Made by a program: the position numbers and the translations under genes
Part shown: positions 37,664 through 47,291 of the stretch, one piece after another
How the letters are laid out: every line of letters begins with the position of its first letter
How positions within the stretch are numbered: position 1 is the stretch's first letter
Origin: Bdellovibrionales bacterium
GTDB taxonomy: Bacteria; Bdellovibrionota; Bdellovibrionia; Bdellovibrionales; UBA1609
Assembly (NCBI GenBank): GCA_016714165.1
Contig: JADJNU010000002.1
Span: 124,001 to 188,000 of the forward strand
Direction of reading: 5' to 3'
DNA: 64,000 nt
The notes under the pieces: model-generated
Seen by the model: the letters and a program-made list of their open reading frames with translations, nothing else
What the model was told of the DNA's origin: nothing
Database searches by the model: none

Positions 37664-38401
37664 ATGAACCTCTTCTTTCATACCTTGAGCATATTTCTTG
37701 TTTTCCTTCTTCATGCTGATACGCAGTCAGAGTCCGCCTATACCAAGGACCCGTGTAAACTCCATCGCGGAGGCTGCTCAGATCAAGCAAAGGAAATCAA
37801 GGCCATCTCAGAAAACGCCGCCGAAAAAAATCAACCCGAAGAGATTCTTGATCCTCAGATTATGCCTTCGCTCAAAGAGTGGACTAGATTGGACACCGTC
37901 GAGAAAGGTAACGAGCTCCTAAAAGGGTACCAAGAACTAACTGAAGCCCACGGACTACCATACAGTCCTCAAATTCTTACATGTAAAGCATATAAAGAAT
38001 CCACGTTTAATCCAACTGCTAAAAACCCAGGCTCTTCTGCCTTTGGTCTTTCCCAAGCAACGAAGAGTTCCTGCAAGGATCTCTTTGCCCGTGGAGACTG
38101 GTTTATTCCTAAAGTCTCTGGCTTTGAAAAGATTAAAAGCGGAGCCGCCTATTACGCGAAAATGAGCGGTTCTATCATTGCACAAATGGAAGTGGGCCTT
38201 GCCATTCTCCATCAGAAATCCCTAGACGGAAGCCTTAAAAGTCTTAGCTCTACTTTAATGGCCTACAGAGGAAGCGCGTCAGCAAAGATTAATAGGTCCT
38301 ACGCACAAAGCATTGTGGAATGTGGTAAATGTATAAAAAAAGCCTCTGCTGTCACTGAGGAATGCCTCGAAATTGCCAGGCGCCCCGAAACTTCAAAATA
38401 G
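37664..38401 (+). CDS. Exported lytic transglycosylase-like (SLT/lysozyme fold) protein
   Basis: The ATG at 37664 starts a signal peptide (LFFHTLSIFLVFLLHA). Residues 100-205 show the SLT pattern: catalytic Glu in CKAYKESTFNP, then SSAFGLSQATKSSC and a later MAYRGS. Lytic transglycosylases cleave the glycan strand of peptidoglycan to 1,6-anhydro ends in the periplasm. Several cysteines (KDPCKLHRGGC, CGKCIKK) suggest disulfides. The next gene begins 18 bases after its stop, so the two are probably one operon. A role in prey wall entry or in the cell's own wall turnover is possible. Confidence 0.82.
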   Translation: MNLFFHTLSIFLVFLLHADTQSESAYTKDPCKLHRGGCSDQAKEIKAISENAAEKNQPEEILDPQIMPSLKEWTRLDTVEKGNELLKGYQELTEAHGLPYSPQILTCKAYKESTFNPTAKNPGSSAFGLSQATKSSCKDLFARGDWFIPKVSGFEKIKSGAAYYAKMSGSIIAQMEVGLAILHQKSLDGSLKSLSSTLMAYRGSASAKINRSYAQSIVECGKCIKKASAVTEECLEIARRPETSK

Positions 38402-38418
38402 GAGAAGGAAGAATCAAC

Positions 38419-38946
38419 ATGCTTAAGACTGTGCAGCTCTCCAAGATCAATCCTTCGAGCTCTCGTGAAATTGCGAGCGTTTTGGTGGTCTTTATGAGTC
38501 ACCTCTTTCTCTTCGCCTATTCACTCCCTTCTTTGGCCCAGCCGGCTTGGACCATGAAATCTCAGCTGGAAACGATTCCGTCTTCGAGTGTCAAACGATA
38601 CAGTCTTACATTTAGCCAGGGAGAGAAATCACTGCCCTCCTACGCGCCAGAATCTCCCCCATTTGGCTTGGTTTCCGAAAAGGAAATCCTCATTGGTGAC
38701 AGACTTTATTTCTTAACGGGATGGGCCCATGGGGCTCATACGGTTTTATTCCGAGTTTTTGATCCATCAAGTCAAAGCTCGCTTCCGATTTGTGAAAAGA
38801 TCTCAGAAGCGGAAGAGGCAGATCTCAGATTAGAAAAAAACAATTTGGAAATCCGGATCATCAACTCTGACGCCAAGCTTTCTGAAGAATGGGTCAATTG
38901 TGAAAAGCAGAAGAAAAATAAGCAAAAACCAAGTCCAAAGAAATAA
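38419..38946 (+). CDS. Exported protein of unknown function (175 aa)
   Basis: The ATG at 38419 lies behind GGAGAAGGAA. A signal peptide (about residues 15-41, ending SLPSLAQ) is followed by a beta-rich domain of about 110 residues and a lysine-rich tail (KQKKNKQKPSPKK). No family recognised. It follows the transglycosylase gene closely and may work with it. Confidence 0.6.
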   Translation: MLKTVQLSKINPSSSREIASVLVVFMSHLFLFAYSLPSLAQPAWTMKSQLETIPSSSVKRYSLTFSQGEKSLPSYAPESPPFGLVSEKEILIGDRLYFLTGWAHGAHTVLFRVFDPSSQSSLPICEKISEAEEADLRLEKNNLEIRIINSDAKLSEEWVNCEKQKKNKQKPSPKK

Positions 38947-38963
38947 TAGATTGTGAGCGCCGA

Positions 38964-39191
38964 CTAAACCCCTTCCCAGTAGACCGTCAAACCCTGTATG
39001 GGCAAACACTCTCCGGCCATCTGCCTTGGTCTCAGGCCCGAGTCCTGAGCGGTCACGACAAGTCGATCATCGAAATAGAAGAACTGACAGAGATGCTTCC
39101 CGCAATGAGAGCAACACTCCACCCTTCTCTCTTGCATTTGATTGAGGTTTCCGCAGACATGACAGCGACGAAAATGAGTTGGCTTTTGCAT
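38964..39191 (-). CDS. Small zinc-ribbon protein of unknown function (75 aa)
   Basis: Two CxxC motifs (CHVCG and CSHCG) form a zinc-ribbon-like knuckle over residues 10-30, with an extra CC and a Cys further on. The rest is short and beta-like (PIQGLTVYWEGV). It converges on the exported protein gene. No family recognised. Confidence 0.6.
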   Translation of the reverse strand: MQKPTHFRRCHVCGNLNQMQERRVECCSHCGKHLCQFFYFDDRLVVTAQDSGLRPRQMAGECLPIQGLTVYWEGV

Positions 39192-39536
39192 TAACTTTGG
39201 CTCCTTTGAGGAACATCTCGTTCAGTTAATACTGAGCCCACGGTTTTCTTCTAGAGACCTTCCATCGGCAAGAGCCCAATCCCACCGATTTCCTCTCTGA
39301 TGAGAGGCCGAGGTTCCCCAGAGGTAAACTCCTCAGTGTCACTTTTGCTTTCACACAGGTGACACCAAAATGCTAGCAAAAGATCCCTATCTACCGCAAG
39401 ACAAAATATTTTAAATATTTGATTTCATTAATGAAACATGTAGAACAACTTGACGCATCATCAAACATTCCCAAGAATGTCAGAGACTTTGCCGGCCTTG
39501 TCATATTGTCCTACAAAGTGAAGGATTCGGACACGG
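39192..39536. other. Intergenic region between the zinc-ribbon and MORN-repeat genes
   Basis: Divergent promoter region of about 345 bp. I see no gene, repeat or clear promoter; the central part is AT-rich. Confidence 0.5.
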
Positions 39537-40457
39537 ATGCGCTTGATCCATTATAGACCAGAAGGCATCATTGTACGGATGTTTCACAATTCTTCGTTCA
39601 TGCGAGTTTTAGTTTTTTTTCTCATATTGCTTCCAGCTCAACAGAGCTTGGCGATGATCTCTTGCCCACCAGATTTGGTCTTAAAAGAAAATGCCTTGGA
39701 CAAAAATGAGCGGGAAAAGTGGTGCCAATCCAACAAGGGAGAGCGACTGGGCTCTTACATTCGCTACTTCGCCGATGGTAAGACTGCCATCGAGGGATCC
39801 TATTTGCTTAACAAGAAAGACGGCCGTTGGCGCTCCTATTTTTCTAATGGACAATTAAAGGAAGAAAGTCATTGGCGGAGCGGGCGACTCAATGGCAGTT
39901 ACCAAACATTTTTTGAAAATCGCCAAATTGAAGACGAGGGCCGTTATCAGCGAAATTGGAAAACGGCCCTCTGGAAACACTATCGCTCAGATGGAAGCTT
40001 GAGCTCCTCCATTGATTATGGCGCAAGTCACTTTCAAATTTACGGACACTATTATGGCGTAGCTGGAAACTCTGACATCAGCCATTTTACCGCACTTGAT
40101 ATGACCGCACGCTGGCCGGCCATACTCATCGACCGAATGCTGATTGAGACAGGACTCGTCATCGGTTGGGTCGGAGGAAAAAATGACGAATACGTGGTGA
40201 CGATCGCGCCAGAACTCCGATTTTTGTGGTGTCTAGGGCCTTGGTTGCGATTGGGCCCCCTGGTTGGATATGAAAAGTGGCCTCGCCTGACTTCAAAGGC
40301 GAGTTTTGGGGGCCGACTTTCTTTTATCTTGGAAGGCACCCAAGCAACGGAACTGCATCATCCTCGTCGCTCATTTACGGAGCTTGTTTTTACTGCGAAA
40401 GCGCTTTCGTCTGAATACCAGGTTCTTATGGCAGGACTTGATCTCTGGGGATTTTAA
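39537..40457 (+). CDS. Exported MORN-repeat protein
   Basis: Signal peptide (SFMRVLVFFLILLPAQQSLA) precedes three to four MORN-2/YwqK-type repeats at about residues 70-160 (GSYLLNKKDGRWRSYFSNGQ, LNGSYQTFFENRQIEDEG). A C-terminal domain (about 165-306) has beta-strand rhythm that could be an outer-membrane or barrel-like part. The start is uncertain: ATG 39537, 39579 and 39600 are all in frame, and the later two place the signal peptide at the N-terminus. The last 32 bases overlap the 3' end of tpiA on the other strand. Confidence 0.7.
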   Translation: MRLIHYRPEGIIVRMFHNSSFMRVLVFFLILLPAQQSLAMISCPPDLVLKENALDKNEREKWCQSNKGERLGSYIRYFADGKTAIEGSYLLNKKDGRWRSYFSNGQLKEESHWRSGRLNGSYQTFFENRQIEDEGRYQRNWKTALWKHYRSDGSLSSSIDYGASHFQIYGHYYGVAGNSDISHFTALDMTARWPAILIDRMLIETGLVIGWVGGKNDEYVVTIAPELRFLWCLGPWLRLGPLVGYEKWPRLTSKASFGGRLSFILEGTQATELHHPRRSFTELVFTAKALSSEYQVLMAGLDLWGF

Positions 40458-41223
40458 TTTTTGCCTGAATCGAGCGCGCATTGAGATAAATTTCAACAAA
40501 GCTTTCGAGCACAAGACTTGCTCCGCCAACCAAAAACCCGTCGACATCAGGCTGGGCACCAATTGTTTGCGAATTATCCGGCTTGACGCTCCCACCATAA
40601 AGAATAGGGATCGTTCGAGCGTGTCTCTCACCCACCATTGCAATGAGCGCTTTCCTCAAAACAGAATGAGCTTCGCCCGCTTGCTCAGGAGTTGCGACCT
40701 TTCCCGTTCCAATCGCCCAGACAGGTTCATAAGCGAGCCAGATCGGTTTTTCCCAGTCTACGTCATGAAGTCCTTGTTCCAATTGTTCAACAATAACTCG
40801 ATTTGTCTCATTCGCCTCACGCTGAGAAAGAGACTCGCCGACACACAGGAGTGGAATCAAGCCTTGTCTTTGCACGGCGGACACCTTCTTGGCACATTGC
40901 TCATTGGTTTCGCCAAAAAGACTGCGCCTCTCGCTGTGTCCCACCAAACAATGAGAGGCTCCAATTTCTTTCAAAACAAGTGGTGAATTCTCGCCAGTAA
41001 AAGCTCCTTGCGACTCAAAATAGCAATTCTGGGCACCCCATCCCACCGCCGTGTCAGCCAGAATCTCTTTTGCCACCAATAGATTTATTGCTGGTAAAAA
41101 AATAAGAAAGTCTGGATGAAAATCAACATCAACATACCTTCGAAAGTCGCGAAGAAAGGCTTCAGCCTCAGGTGGAGATTTATACATCTTCCAATTGCCC
41201 GCACAGATTATTCTCTTGGCCAT
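40426..41223 (-). CDS. tpiA: Triosephosphate isomerase
   Basis: A 265-residue TIM barrel with the phosphate-loop GNWKMYK at the start, catalytic His in VGHSERR and catalytic Glu in YEPVWAIGTG. It interconverts dihydroxyacetone phosphate and glyceraldehyde 3-phosphate in glycolysis. It is the last gene of the gap-pgk-tpiA set, all leftward, and its 3' end overlaps the convergent MORN gene. Confidence 0.97.
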   Translation of the reverse strand: MAKRIICAGNWKMYKSPPEAEAFLRDFRRYVDVDFHPDFLIFLPAINLLVAKEILADTAVGWGAQNCYFESQGAFTGENSPLVLKEIGASHCLVGHSERRSLFGETNEQCAKKVSAVQRQGLIPLLCVGESLSQREANETNRVIVEQLEQGLHDVDWEKPIWLAYEPVWAIGTGKVATPEQAGEAHSVLRKALIAMVGERHARTIPILYGGSVKPDNSQTIGAQPDVDGFLVGGASLVLESFVEIYLNARSIQAKIKIPRDQVLP

Positions 41224-41280
41224 TGTTGTGCCCCCTTTTTATGGATATATGGGTAAGGATATGGATAGGGAACGAAAAAA

Positions 41281-42483
41281 TTAGGCCCTCACGGCTTCGA
41301 TCCCAGGAAGCTTATCTCCCTGGAGATACTCGAGGCTCGCTCCTCCCCCTGTCGAAATATGACTCATTTTATCGGCTAATCCAGAAGCCTTTGCCGCTGC
41401 AGCTGAATCTCCGCCTCCCACAATCGTCACTGCATCAGAATTGTCAGCCATAGCTTGGGCCACAGCAAAAGTTCCCTTTGCCAGTGAGGGTTTTTCAAAA
41501 ACTCCCATCGGTCCATTCCAAAAAATCGTTTTTGCTCTCTTTAATTCTTCTCGGTAAATAGCCTGGGTTTTGGGTCCAATATCGACTCCCATCCAAGCAT
41601 CGGGAATGACCACTGTTGGAGTGATCTTGGCCTCGTCCACTTTATCAAAGGCCGGAACAATCACATGATCAACAGGTAACAACAATCTCTTGTTGCGCGC
41701 TTTCACCCTTTCGAGCAATTCAGCTGCAAATTTCAATTTGTCTTTCTCAACCAGAGAAGTCCCAACCGCAACTCCTTGCGCTGCAAGAAAAGTGTAGGCC
41801 ATCGCCCCACCCACAACAAAAGTATCCACCCGATCAATCAGATTTTCAATGACACCGATTTTATCACTGACTTTTGCTCCTCCAAGAACAGTAACAAATG
41901 GAGCTTCATGATTAAAAAGAACCTTGTCGAGATACTCGATCTCCTTTTTCATCAGAAATCCAATGCCTCTTTCCTTAACCTCCTTGGCTAGCGCAACGAT
42001 ACTCGTATGAGCTCGATGACTGGATCCAAAGGCATCATTGATATAAACATCGGTATAACTTGCTATCGCGAGCGCGAGATCCCTGCCATTTTTTTCTTCG
42101 TCTGGGTCAAAACGCAGATTTTCAAGAAGAAGAACTTGGCCGTCCTTCCATCCCTTTAAAATGGCTTTTGGAGCATCGCTTCGGGTGTCGTCAATGAGGA
42201 CCACATCCAGGCCGAGCAGATCACTCAAGTGAGCGCCAACCGGCTCCATCGAGTATTTTTTGTCTGTCGCACTCTTTGGGCGCCCAAGATGAGATGCCAG
42301 GATCAACCGAGCTCCCTTGTCGAGAGCATACCGAATCGTTGGAAGCGCCGCTTGAATACGGTTATCATCCGTTATTTTTCCATTTTCCATGGGCACGTTA
42401 AAATCAACTCTCAAAAAAACGGCTTTTCCTTTGAGTTCTAATTCTTCGATTGACCGAATACCCTTTAAGGTCTTGGACGACAT
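41281..42483 (-). CDS. pgk: Phosphoglycerate kinase
   Basis: A 400-residue protein with the substrate-binding FLRVDFNVPMENG at the start, LASHLGRPK, and the nucleotide-binding GGDSAAAAK and GGGASLEYL motifs. It transfers phosphate from 1,3-bisphosphoglycerate to ADP. Normal length and intact motifs. It sits 41 bp after gap and 57 bp before tpiA, consistent with one operon. Confidence 0.97.
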   Translation of the reverse strand: MSSKTLKGIRSIEELELKGKAVFLRVDFNVPMENGKITDDNRIQAALPTIRYALDKGARLILASHLGRPKSATDKKYSMEPVGAHLSDLLGLDVVLIDDTRSDAPKAILKGWKDGQVLLLENLRFDPDEEKNGRDLALAIASYTDVYINDAFGSSHRAHTSIVALAKEVKERGIGFLMKKEIEYLDKVLFNHEAPFVTVLGGAKVSDKIGVIENLIDRVDTFVVGGAMAYTFLAAQGVAVGTSLVEKDKLKFAAELLERVKARNKRLLLPVDHVIVPAFDKVDEAKITPTVVIPDAWMGVDIGPKTQAIYREELKRAKTIFWNGPMGVFEKPSLAKGTFAVAQAMADNSDAVTIVGGGDSAAAAKASGLADKMSHISTGGGASLEYLQGDKLPGIEAVRA

Positions 42484-42524
42484 TCTACTCTCCTCATAAA
42501 AAATATTATCTCAGGCCGCCGCGA

Positions 42525-43529
42525 TCAAAGTCCCCGCTCGGACATATACAGCGCCATATCCACCATCCGATGAGAAAATCCCATTTCATTGTCGTACCAT
42601 GAAAATACCTTCGCAAAATTTTTGCCCATCACCATGGTGCTAGGGAGATCCACGATCGAACTCGCCGAGTCTCCAATGAAATCACAACTCACCAACTCAT
42701 CCTCTTCGCAACGAAGAATTCCCTTGAGTGGTCCGTTTGCCGAAGTCTTTAAAGCCGAGTTAATGAGGTCCACACTTAGCTCTTTTCTTGTTTCAATGAC
42801 GAAATCCACCAAACTTGCGTCGGGAGTCGGCACCCGAATAGCGAGTCCATCAATTTTACCCTTAAGTTCGGGGAGAACCTCGCCAACCGCTTTGGCTGCA
42901 CCCGTCGTCGTAGGAATCATCGAAACCGCCGCAGAACGAGCTCGTCTTAAATCTTTATGAAAGGCATCCAGCACCATTTGATCGTTTGTATAGGAGTGAA
43001 TAGTCGTCATAAAGCCACGTTCAATCCCAAAATTGTCATTCAAGGCCTTAGCCAGCGGTGCCAAGCAATTCGTTGTACAGGAGGCATTGCTCAATACTTT
43101 GTGCTTTTTTGGATCGTAAGACTCATGGTTAATTCCGTAGACAATTGTCAGGTCAACCCCGTCAGCTGGAGCTAAAACCATGACCCGCTTTACTCCGGCA
43201 TCGATATGCTTAAGGAAATCTTCCTTTTTCTTGAACGCACCGGTGCATTCTAGGACCAAATCCACTCCCCACTCTTTCCAAGGAATTTTTGCTGGGTCTT
43301 TCTCCGCACAAAGTGGAATTTTCTTTCCTCTCACTTTGATGTCGTTTTCGCCTGCTTCCACAGAATGACCGTAGCGGCCATGAGTGCTGTCATACTTAAG
43401 CAAATGTGCCGCTTGTTTTGCGTCTCCTAGATTATTGATTCCCACTATATCAAACCGGTCGAAGCCAGCTCGAAAAAGAATCCGACCAATCCGTCCGAAA
43501 CCGTTAATACCCACGCGCAATCGACTCAC
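42525..43529 (-). CDS. gap: Glyceraldehyde-3-phosphate dehydrogenase
   Basis: A 334-residue GAPDH with the NAD motif INGFGRIGR and the active-site Cys in SNASCTTNCLAPL. It oxidises glyceraldehyde 3-phosphate to 1,3-bisphosphoglycerate. First of the gap-pgk-tpiA set; the upstream gap of about 160 bp to tatD may hold its promoter. Confidence 0.97.
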   Translation of the reverse strand: MSRLRVGINGFGRIGRILFRAGFDRFDIVGINNLGDAKQAAHLLKYDSTHGRYGHSVEAGENDIKVRGKKIPLCAEKDPAKIPWKEWGVDLVLECTGAFKKKEDFLKHIDAGVKRVMVLAPADGVDLTIVYGINHESYDPKKHKVLSNASCTTNCLAPLAKALNDNFGIERGFMTTIHSYTNDQMVLDAFHKDLRRARSAAVSMIPTTTGAAKAVGEVLPELKGKIDGLAIRVPTPDASLVDFVIETRKELSVDLINSALKTSANGPLKGILRCEEDELVSCDFIGDSASSIVDLPSTMVMGKNFAKVFSWYDNEMGFSHRMVDMALYMSERGL

Positions 43530-43656
43530 AGGAACTCCTTTGTTTAATACGACTCATGCCCTAGAGATTGTCGTCTTCTATTACAAGCCAACCAAAAATC
43601 CAAGTGCTTCACAAAAAACGCGGTGTGCAAGTGTGGCGATTCAGAAAATGTCAGGC

Positions 43657-43712
43657 GGACTCCAGCTGAGTTTAGGACTCCCAACCGCGTTTAGGATTCC
43701 CACCTGAGTTTA
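43657..43712. repeat. 18/19-bp tandem repeat spanning the tatD stop
   Basis: Three adjacent units of 18-19 bp, each containing GTTTAGGA-type sequence, run from the tatD 3' end into the gap toward gap. The stop codon of tatD (at 43691) comes from one unit, so expansion may have altered the protein's last residues. Confidence 0.75.
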
Positions 43713-44506
43713 GGAAATAATCGCAAAGCATTGCGACAGGTCTGCTCAGACAGCTTTGCCATCGAAATCCCTTTGAGTTCAGCAACCACTCGAGCCGTGT
43801 GGACAACAAAGGCGGGTTCGTTTTTCTTTCCACGCTCGGGAACTGGCGCCAGGTAAGGACAATCTGTTTCCACGTGCAGACGTTCAAGAGGAACCACCTG
43901 ACACACTTCGCGCAAGGCCCCTGCACTCTTAAAGGTGAGGACTCCACTAAAACTAATATCCAAACCGAGACGAAGGCTTTCTTCAGCCAACCATAGACTC
44001 CCCGTAAAACAATGAACAAGCCCGCGAATTTTCGCACCAAACTCTTTTAAGATATCGATTGTGTCCTCTTCGGCATCGCGGGTATGGATCTCCACCGGCA
44101 TGTTTGTCTCAAGAGCAATCTGCAACTGGGACCGAAAAGCCTCGCGCTGAATCTCACGTGGAGAATGCTCATAATAGTAATCAAGACCTATTTCACCGAC
44201 ACCCAAAACCTTGTCCTGTTGGAGTTGAGATCGCATATTCTGTCCAACCTCGTCATTGAAAAGACTTGCCTCATGGGGATGAACTCCCAAGGTGCAGTAG
44301 ACCTCGGGACCCAAAGTATTTGCCAAAGCCAGGACGACCTCATGGTCATCGGGCGTGGTCCCAATCGTAATGAGCCTTTCCACACCGACCGAGCGACCAT
44401 GGGCCAGAGCTTCCTCCGGGCTTATTTCTAAAAAGTTGAGATGGCTATGAACATCGATCCAGCGTTCAGTGATTTCCAAAGTTTTACTCACTTTCTTTTG
44501 TCGCAT
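43691..44506 (-). CDS. tatD: TatD-family metal-dependent hydrolase
   Basis: A 271-residue TIM-barrel hydrolase with the metal motif DVHSHLNF (residues 18-25), the Glu in VGEIGLDYYYEH, and later His in VEIHTRDA and VHCFTG and Asp in ETDCPYL. TatD enzymes are metal-dependent nucleases or peptidyl/D-aminoacyl hydrolases. The ATG at 44506 overlaps the holB end by 23 bases. The C-terminal residues are encoded in a small tandem repeat. Confidence 0.93.
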   Translation of the reverse strand: MRQKKVSKTLEITERWIDVHSHLNFLEISPEEALAHGRSVGVERLITIGTTPDDHEVVLALANTLGPEVYCTLGVHPHEASLFNDEVGQNMRSQLQQDKVLGVGEIGLDYYYEHSPREIQREAFRSQLQIALETNMPVEIHTRDAEEDTIDILKEFGAKIRGLVHCFTGSLWLAEESLRLGLDISFSGVLTFKSAGALREVCQVVPLERLHVETDCPYLAPVPERGKKNEPAFVVHTARVVAELKGISMAKLSEQTCRNALRLFPKLRWES

Positions 44507-45452
44507 TCATGGCCTCATTGGCGCGAACGAAAAAGGCATCCCAAGTCAAATGACGATCCCAATTTCTCTGAATGCCATCTTCGATTTCCAATAACTCAGC
44601 ATGAAGCCAATGCAGAATCCTTGGATCCAGTTGTGACATTCTGTCAATCTCCGGCAGAGAATCTGAATGAATGAAAGGAACCAATCCCTCCCTTTTAAAG
44701 AGGGCATCTCGAATCAATTGACGAGCCCACTGACTGCTTCGAAGACCCTCATCTTGATCTTTTCCAATTTCCGTCATCTTACGGGCCATTTCGAAAGGAG
44801 CCTTTTCTGCCAATTGTGACCACAACCGAAGAGTGGCCTGGCGCTGTGTGATGACCTCTGGCTCACGTAGCTGGTTGAGAACATCGAGACGTCCCATACA
44901 GGACGCCTTCATCCAATCCTCAATACCAGAAATCTGTCCCAAGTCTGAGAGCGACAAGGGAGCCAGTCGCACAATCTGCGAACGTGACCGAATGGTGGAC
45001 AATACACTGTAGGCACTCACAGCTGTCAAAACAAAATAGGTACCTTCTTGAGGCTCTTCCAGAGCCTTTAATAGAGCGTTTGCTGCCTGCACGTTGAGGC
45101 GGTGAGCCTCTTCAATAATAATAACTCGAGATCTACCCCAGGCCCGCAAGTTCAAGAAGCGAAGAATTTCATGGGATTGCTCAATCTTAATCTGTGTTCC
45201 GCTCGGAGAGATGTGAAGCAAGGCTTCTGATTCTCCCCTTTCTATTCGTCTGCACGAAGGACACTCTCCACAACCCCGCCGATCCACTTCGCAAACAAGC
45301 GCTTGGGCCAATGACCTTGCGAATAACTTTTTGCCAATACCGGCCGGCCCCACCAACAAGAGTGTCGGTGAAAGTCGACCCATTTCAACAGCGGAGAGCA
45401 AACGATCTTGAGCCGTCTTGTGGCCAACTAGTTGGTCGAAAAGTCGAGCCAT
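44484..45452 (-). CDS. holB: DNA polymerase III delta' subunit
   Basis: A 322-residue clamp-loader AAA+ protein with the P-loop GPAGIGKK, a zinc cluster (CEVDRRGCGECPSC), and the KALEEPQEGTYFVL region. The SRC-like arginine motif is present in TIRSRSQIVRL. Its gene follows tmk, the usual order. The start overlaps the end of tmk by 25 bases in another frame. Confidence 0.95.
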   Translation of the reverse strand: MARLFDQLVGHKTAQDRLLSAVEMGRLSPTLLLVGPAGIGKKLFARSLAQALVCEVDRRGCGECPSCRRIERGESEALLHISPSGTQIKIEQSHEILRFLNLRAWGRSRVIIIEEAHRLNVQAANALLKALEEPQEGTYFVLTAVSAYSVLSTIRSRSQIVRLAPLSLSDLGQISGIEDWMKASCMGRLDVLNQLREPEVITQRQATLRLWSQLAEKAPFEMARKMTEIGKDQDEGLRSSQWARQLIRDALFKREGLVPFIHSDSLPEIDRMSQLDPRILHWLHAELLEIEDGIQRNWDRHLTWDAFFVRANEAMNATKESE

Positions 45453-46073
45453 CCCTTTTTCTCCAAGTTTAGAATCAATTGAGCCAATAAAATTTCGGAC
45501 GCGCTACGCCCATCGAGGACCAACCATCTTTTGGGTTCCGCTTGAGATTGATCCAAATAATTGTCCCTCACTCTCTGGTGAAACAACGCGTTTCCATTTC
45601 AAACCGATCCTTCGTTTGACCATTTTCTTGTTCGCGTTTGGATATTCGTTCGAGAGAGTTTTCAACTGGAATATCAAGCAAGACAACCAAATCTGCACAG
45701 ACCCCTTCACTCGCATAATCATTGAGCCACTTCACTGCGGCTTCGTTCATGCTCCGTCCCCGACTTGAAAGGCCAAAGTGCTTTCAGTAAAACGGTCACA
45801 CAGGACCCACACCCCTTGAGCCAAATTGGGACGAATGACCCGATCCACATGTTGGGCCCGCGCAGCCTCATACAGCAGAAGCTCCGCCCGAGGAACCGGA
45901 GTATCCCCCTCAATTCTCAATAACTGAGACCGAATCTCCTCGCCCAGAGGCGTTCCTCCCGGCTCACGAGTCACCACCGAAGGCAGGCCCAAGGTCTGCA
46001 AATGTGTCTCTAGACCACGAATAAGAGTTGATTTCCCGGCTCCATCCAAGCCTTCAAAGACTACAAACGCCAT
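45428..46073 (-). CDS. tmk: Thymidylate kinase; frame interrupted twice (near 45590 and 45760)
   Basis: The start ATG 46073 follows an AAGGA site. The N-terminal frame has the P-loop GLDGAGKST, the DR motif in CDRFTESTLAFQ and the EPGGT motif. It stops early at about 45747, but the next frame carries on (RSMNEAAVKWLNDYASEG, LDIPVENSLERIS). That frame in turn ends at about 45568, and the third piece (FHQRVRDNYLDQSQ) continues to TAG at 45428-45430. Each join needs one added base, at about 45760 in a GGGG run and at about 45590. With both the gene has 215 codons, the normal length. tmk is essential for dTTP synthesis, so two lesions in a living organism are unlikely and sequence errors are the best explanation. 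Confidence 0.88.
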
Positions 46074-46227
46074 ATTTCCTTCTCTCCGCTTGAAATTCAA
46101 AAGTCACTTACAATAAAGACATTATCCCGCTCTTTGGTCTTGCCGCCATGCGATATCTTCGACTGATAGTGTATTTGGTCCATCATTCCATTACGCGCCA
46201 GTTCGCCGTGACCGATAAGGGATGTAT

Positions 46228-47187
46228 ATGGGTGCTTCGAAAAAGATCAAAATCCTGATTGCCGATGATGATCGGCAACTGAGCCGAAGACTTGGCGATT
46301 TCCTGACGGAATGCAATTTCGAGGTCCACAGGGTCGAAAAGGGATTTGAGGTCCTAAAGGAGATCGATACCTGGAAACCTCGCATGGTGTTAATTGATCT
46401 CATGCTTCCGGATGGAAACGCCTACGAAATTCTGGAAAAAATCAGGGGAGAATCCAAATCCGGTCGTCCTTCCCTTGTTCAAATCATCGTAATGTCGGGA
46501 CACAACATCAGAAGCAATGTGGAAAAATCACTCCAAATGGGGGCCAGCGATTACATTATCAAGCCCTTTCTTTACGAAGATGTCCTGCATCGGCTGATAT
46601 TTCATCTGCGCAAAACTCGAACAATCCAGGAACTAAATCCCAACAAAGACAAATCCGTCGAAGAAGGAACTCTCCTTCTGTATCTGACAGATCTGGTTTT
46701 ACGAACAGCCAATGCGGCAGATCCTTTGCCGGAAAAGCTCTTTAATTTAACCCGAATGGCTGCGATGAAACTAGATGGAGTCCGCTGCTCTGTCATCAAA
46801 GTTCACAATCATAAGGACGGCGAGGTCATCGCTTCCCATGATTCCAGAGACGCAACTGGAATTAAGTTGGATCTCAACAAGTATCCGGAAATTATCCACG
46901 TCTGGCAGACAGGTTCACTCCTCGCGATCGAAAACATTGATATGAGCTCAGAACTCAAAGCCATCAGAGAAAGCCTCAAATCCGTCAACTTTAGTTCCCT
47001 TGTCGTCTGCCCCTTGTATCAATACCAGAAAATGTATGGTGCCCTTTCCCTCCGGTTGCCCTCCGAAAAAAAGAGGCTCTCCGACAACGAAATTCGATTT
47101 GTAGAAATTATTGGACACAGCCTCAGCCTTGTTCTAAGTGCCTATAATTCCAATAAAATGGAAGATCTGGAATCCGTTGCCGTGTGA
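46228..47187 (+). CDS. Response regulator with receiver and GAF-like domain
   Basis: The ATG at 46228 has AAGG seven bases upstream; ATG 46222 is also in frame. The receiver (about 8-125) has the acidic triplet IADDD, phospho-acceptor Asp57 in LIDLMLPDG, Thr/Ser in VMSGH and Lys in IIKPF, so it is intact. After a linker, residues 150-315 form a GAF-like sensory domain (LLLYLTDLVLRTANAADPLP, SLVVCPLYQYQKMYGALSLRL). There is no DNA-binding or enzyme domain, so it probably acts by binding a partner. No kinase is adjacent. Confidence 0.88.
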   Translation: MGASKKIKILIADDDRQLSRRLGDFLTECNFEVHRVEKGFEVLKEIDTWKPRMVLIDLMLPDGNAYEILEKIRGESKSGRPSLVQIIVMSGHNIRSNVEKSLQMGASDYIIKPFLYEDVLHRLIFHLRKTRTIQELNPNKDKSVEEGTLLLYLTDLVLRTANAADPLPEKLFNLTRMAAMKLDGVRCSVIKVHNHKDGEVIASHDSRDATGIKLDLNKYPEIIHVWQTGSLLAIENIDMSSELKAIRESLKSVNFSSLVVCPLYQYQKMYGALSLRLPSEKKRLSDNEIRFVEIIGHSLSLVLSAYNSNKMEDLESVAV

Positions 47188-47291
47188 GGCTCAAAAACAG
47201 AGAGGGCGTCGGAAGTAAAAAAATTCATAAAATTTAGATGACGATCAAAATGGCCTCCCTTATACTCCGGGGCTTTGGAGGCGCCTCATTT

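Noticed and set aside
40306..40986. 226-residue open frame on the plus strand
   Set aside because: Antisense to tpiA, whose motifs and length are unmistakable.
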